Shown here one piece after another: positions 5,885 to 7,273 of a stretch of 7,273 bases of DNA. Under the pieces are notes generated by a model. That model searched no databases, was not told where the DNA came from, and was given only the letters and a program-made list of their open reading frames with translations. The translations under genes and the position numbers were made by a program. How positions within the stretch are numbered: position 1 is the first letter of the stretch; each line of letters opens with the position of its first letter. Source of the stretch: JAVBSN01 sp031547045 (GTDB taxonomy: Bacteria > Bacillota > Clostridia > Lachnospirales > Lachnospiraceae); NCBI GenBank assembly GCA_031547045.1, contig JAVBSN010000102.1, positions 1 through 7,273 on the forward strand, given 5' to 3'.

Positions 5885-7150
5885 TTAATCATTAAGTGTA
5901 AGCCTGTTAATATCAATGGTATTTGTATCACCTGTAACCATATCAATAATCATAATCTGTGTGTTGCTTTCAAAATACATTATTCCACTAAAATGATTAT
6001 TCCTGGCATAAATTTTATAATCTTCTATTGTTTTACGTGAAGACTTTCTGATTAATTCTATTTTCATTCCGTTTTTACGGTACTTCTTAGCTAAAGTAAT
6101 AGCTTCATTTTGATTTTCTAAATCATATAATACAATTGTATCTGAATTATCAATCTCAATATCAATCTTTTGTCTTGATAATGCTAGCATTAATTCATCA
6201 ATTGTAAATGCAAATCCAATTGAAGGTGCATCTTTACCGAATTGTTTTAAAAGGTTATTATATCTACCACCCTTAACAACTGCATCACCTGTTCCATAAG
6301 TATAACCTCTAAAAATAATACCTGTATAATAATTATAATTACTAAGCATACTTAAATCAAAACTTACATAATCTTCATATCCATAATATGATATAGCTGT
6401 ATATACTTTCTCAAGTCGCTCAATTGCAGTAAGTGAACGGTTATTATTAACTAATGTCTTAGCCTCTTCTAACATACTAAGTCCACCAAATAAACTTTCA
6501 AACTTAGAAAATGCATTCTTAACATTAGAAGGAATATCAAGTTTCTTAACAAACTCTTCTAATCCAAAGAAGTTCTTATTATTAATAAAAGCTCTTATCT
6601 GCTCTTCTGTATTACAATCAATGTTATATTCCTCAATAAGACCTTTGAAAAATTCAACTTGACCAACTTCAATCTGGAATTCCTTAAGACCAGATGCTAA
6701 GAAACAGTCTATAACCGTTGCTAGTATCTCTACATCGGCTGCTGAACTATCATCATTAATAAGTTCTGCACCTATTTGAGTAACTTCTTTTAACTTACCT
6801 TGAAGACTGTGTTTGTTGTTGTATGTATTTCCTGTATAACATAATCTAATTGGTAAATCTTCTGTCTCATAATACTTAGCAACACATCTAGCTATACTAG
6901 GTGTAAAATCTGGTCTTAAAACTAATGTATTATTATCTCTATCAAAAAATTTGTACATTTCATTAGATGCTGCTGAACCTTTATCGCCATTAAATATATC
7001 AAAATATTCAAATGTAGGCGTCTCTATATCTGCATAACTGTATAACTCTAAAACATGATGAAGATGCTCTATAACCTTAAGCTTTTTCTTGCATTCAGTT
7101 TCATAGATGTCTCTGACTCCATCAGGAGTATGTAACAGTTTTTCTCTCAT
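5885..7150 (-). CDS. hisZ: ATP phosphoribosyltransferase regulatory subunit HisZ
   Basis: Class II aminoacyl-tRNA-synthetase-like subunit that forms the hetero-octameric ATP phosphoribosyltransferase with short HisG and gives histidine feedback. It has 421 residues. It resembles histidyl-tRNA synthetase: LRPDFTPSIAR (78-87, motif 2 region), QGKLKEVTQIGAELI (117-131), YYTGIIF (274-280) and GGRYNNLLKQFG (294-305). The synthetase box RGLDYY is replaced by SNYNYY (270-275), losing the arginine needed for aminoacylation, so it is HisZ and not HisS. After about residue 335 there is an additional alpha/beta segment of roughly 85 residues resembling an anticodon-binding-domain remnant. The ATG has GGAG 7 bases upstream. 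First gene of the operon, with a strong promoter. Confidence 0.95.
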   Translation of the reverse strand: MREKLLHTPDGVRDIYETECKKKLKVIEHLHHVLELYSYADIETPTFEYFDIFNGDKGSAASNEMYKFFDRDNNTLVLRPDFTPSIARCVAKYYETEDLPIRLCYTGNTYNNKHSLQGKLKEVTQIGAELINDDSSAADVEILATVIDCFLASGLKEFQIEVGQVEFFKGLIEEYNIDCNTEEQIRAFINNKNFFGLEEFVKKLDIPSNVKNAFSKFESLFGGLSMLEEAKTLVNNNRSLTAIERLEKVYTAISYYGYEDYVSFDLSMLSNYNYYTGIIFRGYTYGTGDAVVKGGRYNNLLKQFGKDAPSIGFAFTIDELMLALSRQKIDIEIDNSDTIVLYDLENQNEAITLAKKYRKNGMKIELIRKSSRKTIEDYKIYARNNHFSGIMYFESNTQIMIIDMVTGDTNTIDINRLTLND

Positions 7151-7186
7151 AATGATTCTCCATTCTTAATATAAATACTTTAGCGT

Positions 7187-7210
7187 GGTACAGTGATAAT
7201 TCACTAAACC
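7187..7210 (-). promoter_or_regulatory. Palindrome at the hisZ transcription start, candidate operator or leader hairpin
   Basis: Two 10-base arms around ATTA pair at 8 of 10 positions (GGT..AGTGA with TCACT..ACC). The element begins at the predicted start, about 7 bases after the -10. A dyad there suits repressor binding. A TrpR-family histidine regulator has been predicted in Firmicutes, but I cannot confirm that this is its motif. The same bases can instead pair as TTTAGTG (7208-7202) with CGCTAAA (7185-7179). Confidence 0.5.
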
Positions 7211-7216
7211 AAAATT

Positions 7217-7245
7217 ATTATAATGTAACTATTTATATTTGTCAA
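7217..7245 (-). promoter_or_regulatory. hisZGD-RNase operon promoter, perfect sigma-A consensus
   Basis: Minus strand TTGACA (7245-7240), 17-base spacer, TATAAT (7222-7217): both hexamers perfect and spacing ideal. The start is expected near 7210, leaving a leader of about 60 bases before the hisZ ATG. That is too short for a T-box riboswitch. Such a strong promoter on a biosynthetic operon suggests that a repressor limits it. Confidence 0.9.
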
Positions 7246-7260
7246 ATATTCATTACATTA
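7221..7260. repeat. Nested inverted repeats around the hisZ -35
   Basis: A 15-base palindrome with one central base (ATATTTG-n-CAAATAT, 7235-7249) covers the -35 hexamer. A wider pair of perfect 8-base arms, taatgtaa (7221-7228) and ttacatta (7253-7260), surrounds it with nearly the same centre. It may be an operator or a by-product of AT-rich sequence; nothing else is visible between 7246 and the window end. Confidence 0.4.
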
Positions 7261-7273
7261 TTTGTTCTCAACC

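Noticed and set aside
5885..7150. Histidyl-tRNA synthetase (hisS) as the identity of this gene
   Set aside because: The RGLDYY-type arginine box is replaced by SNYNYY, and the neighbour is a short HisG that requires HisZ.
7151..7210. T-box riboswitch upstream of the histidine operon
   Set aside because: The leader between the predicted start and the ATG is only about 60 bases, far too short, with no terminator or T-box sequence.

Overview
The window is an ordinary housekeeping stretch of an AT-rich, low-G+C Gram-positive chromosome. It is most probably from Clostridia and perhaps Lachnospiraceae, judging by three things: the gene order (RNase E/G, rplU, prp, rpmA, obg), an L27 with a cleavable N-terminal extension next to its protease Prp, and a HisZ plus short-form HisG pair. 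The strong GGAGG ribosome binding sites agree. The genus cannot be fixed from the sequence. All eight genes are on the minus strand, so the window reads from right to left.

Right part (7273 to 2738): a textbook consensus promoter with palindromes over its -35 and start site leads into hisZ, hisG, hisD and an RNase E/G-family gene. hisZ and hisG make the two-subunit ATP phosphoribosyltransferase (first step of histidine synthesis) and hisD makes histidinol dehydrogenase (last steps). The genes are separated by 1 to 15 bases, with ribosome binding sites at or next to the end of the previous gene, so this looks like one translationally coupled operon. The RNase E/G protein keeps its catalytic aspartates but stops before the usual cysteine zinc-link.

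Middle part (2737 to 1569): a second strong promoter and a structured leader (candidate L21-type autoregulatory leader) precede rplU (L21), prp (the cysteine protease that trims L27) and rpmA (L27). This operon ends in a perfect 22-base palindrome followed by a U-rich tract.

Left part (1568 to 1): a gene-free region of 375 bases separates rpmA from obg. It holds the rpmA terminator, a 141-base composite inverted-repeat element, an AT-only hairpin and two promoters embedded in a 92-base imperfect tandem duplication. Then comes obg, a ribosome-associated GTPase starting with TTG and cut by the window edge about a dozen residues before its expected end. Thirty-six bases of the composite element recur, inverted, between the RNase gene and rplU. 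This suggests a dispersed intergenic repeat family, which is the least expected thing here. I see no defence system, CRISPR array, tRNA, rRNA or complete insertion sequence.
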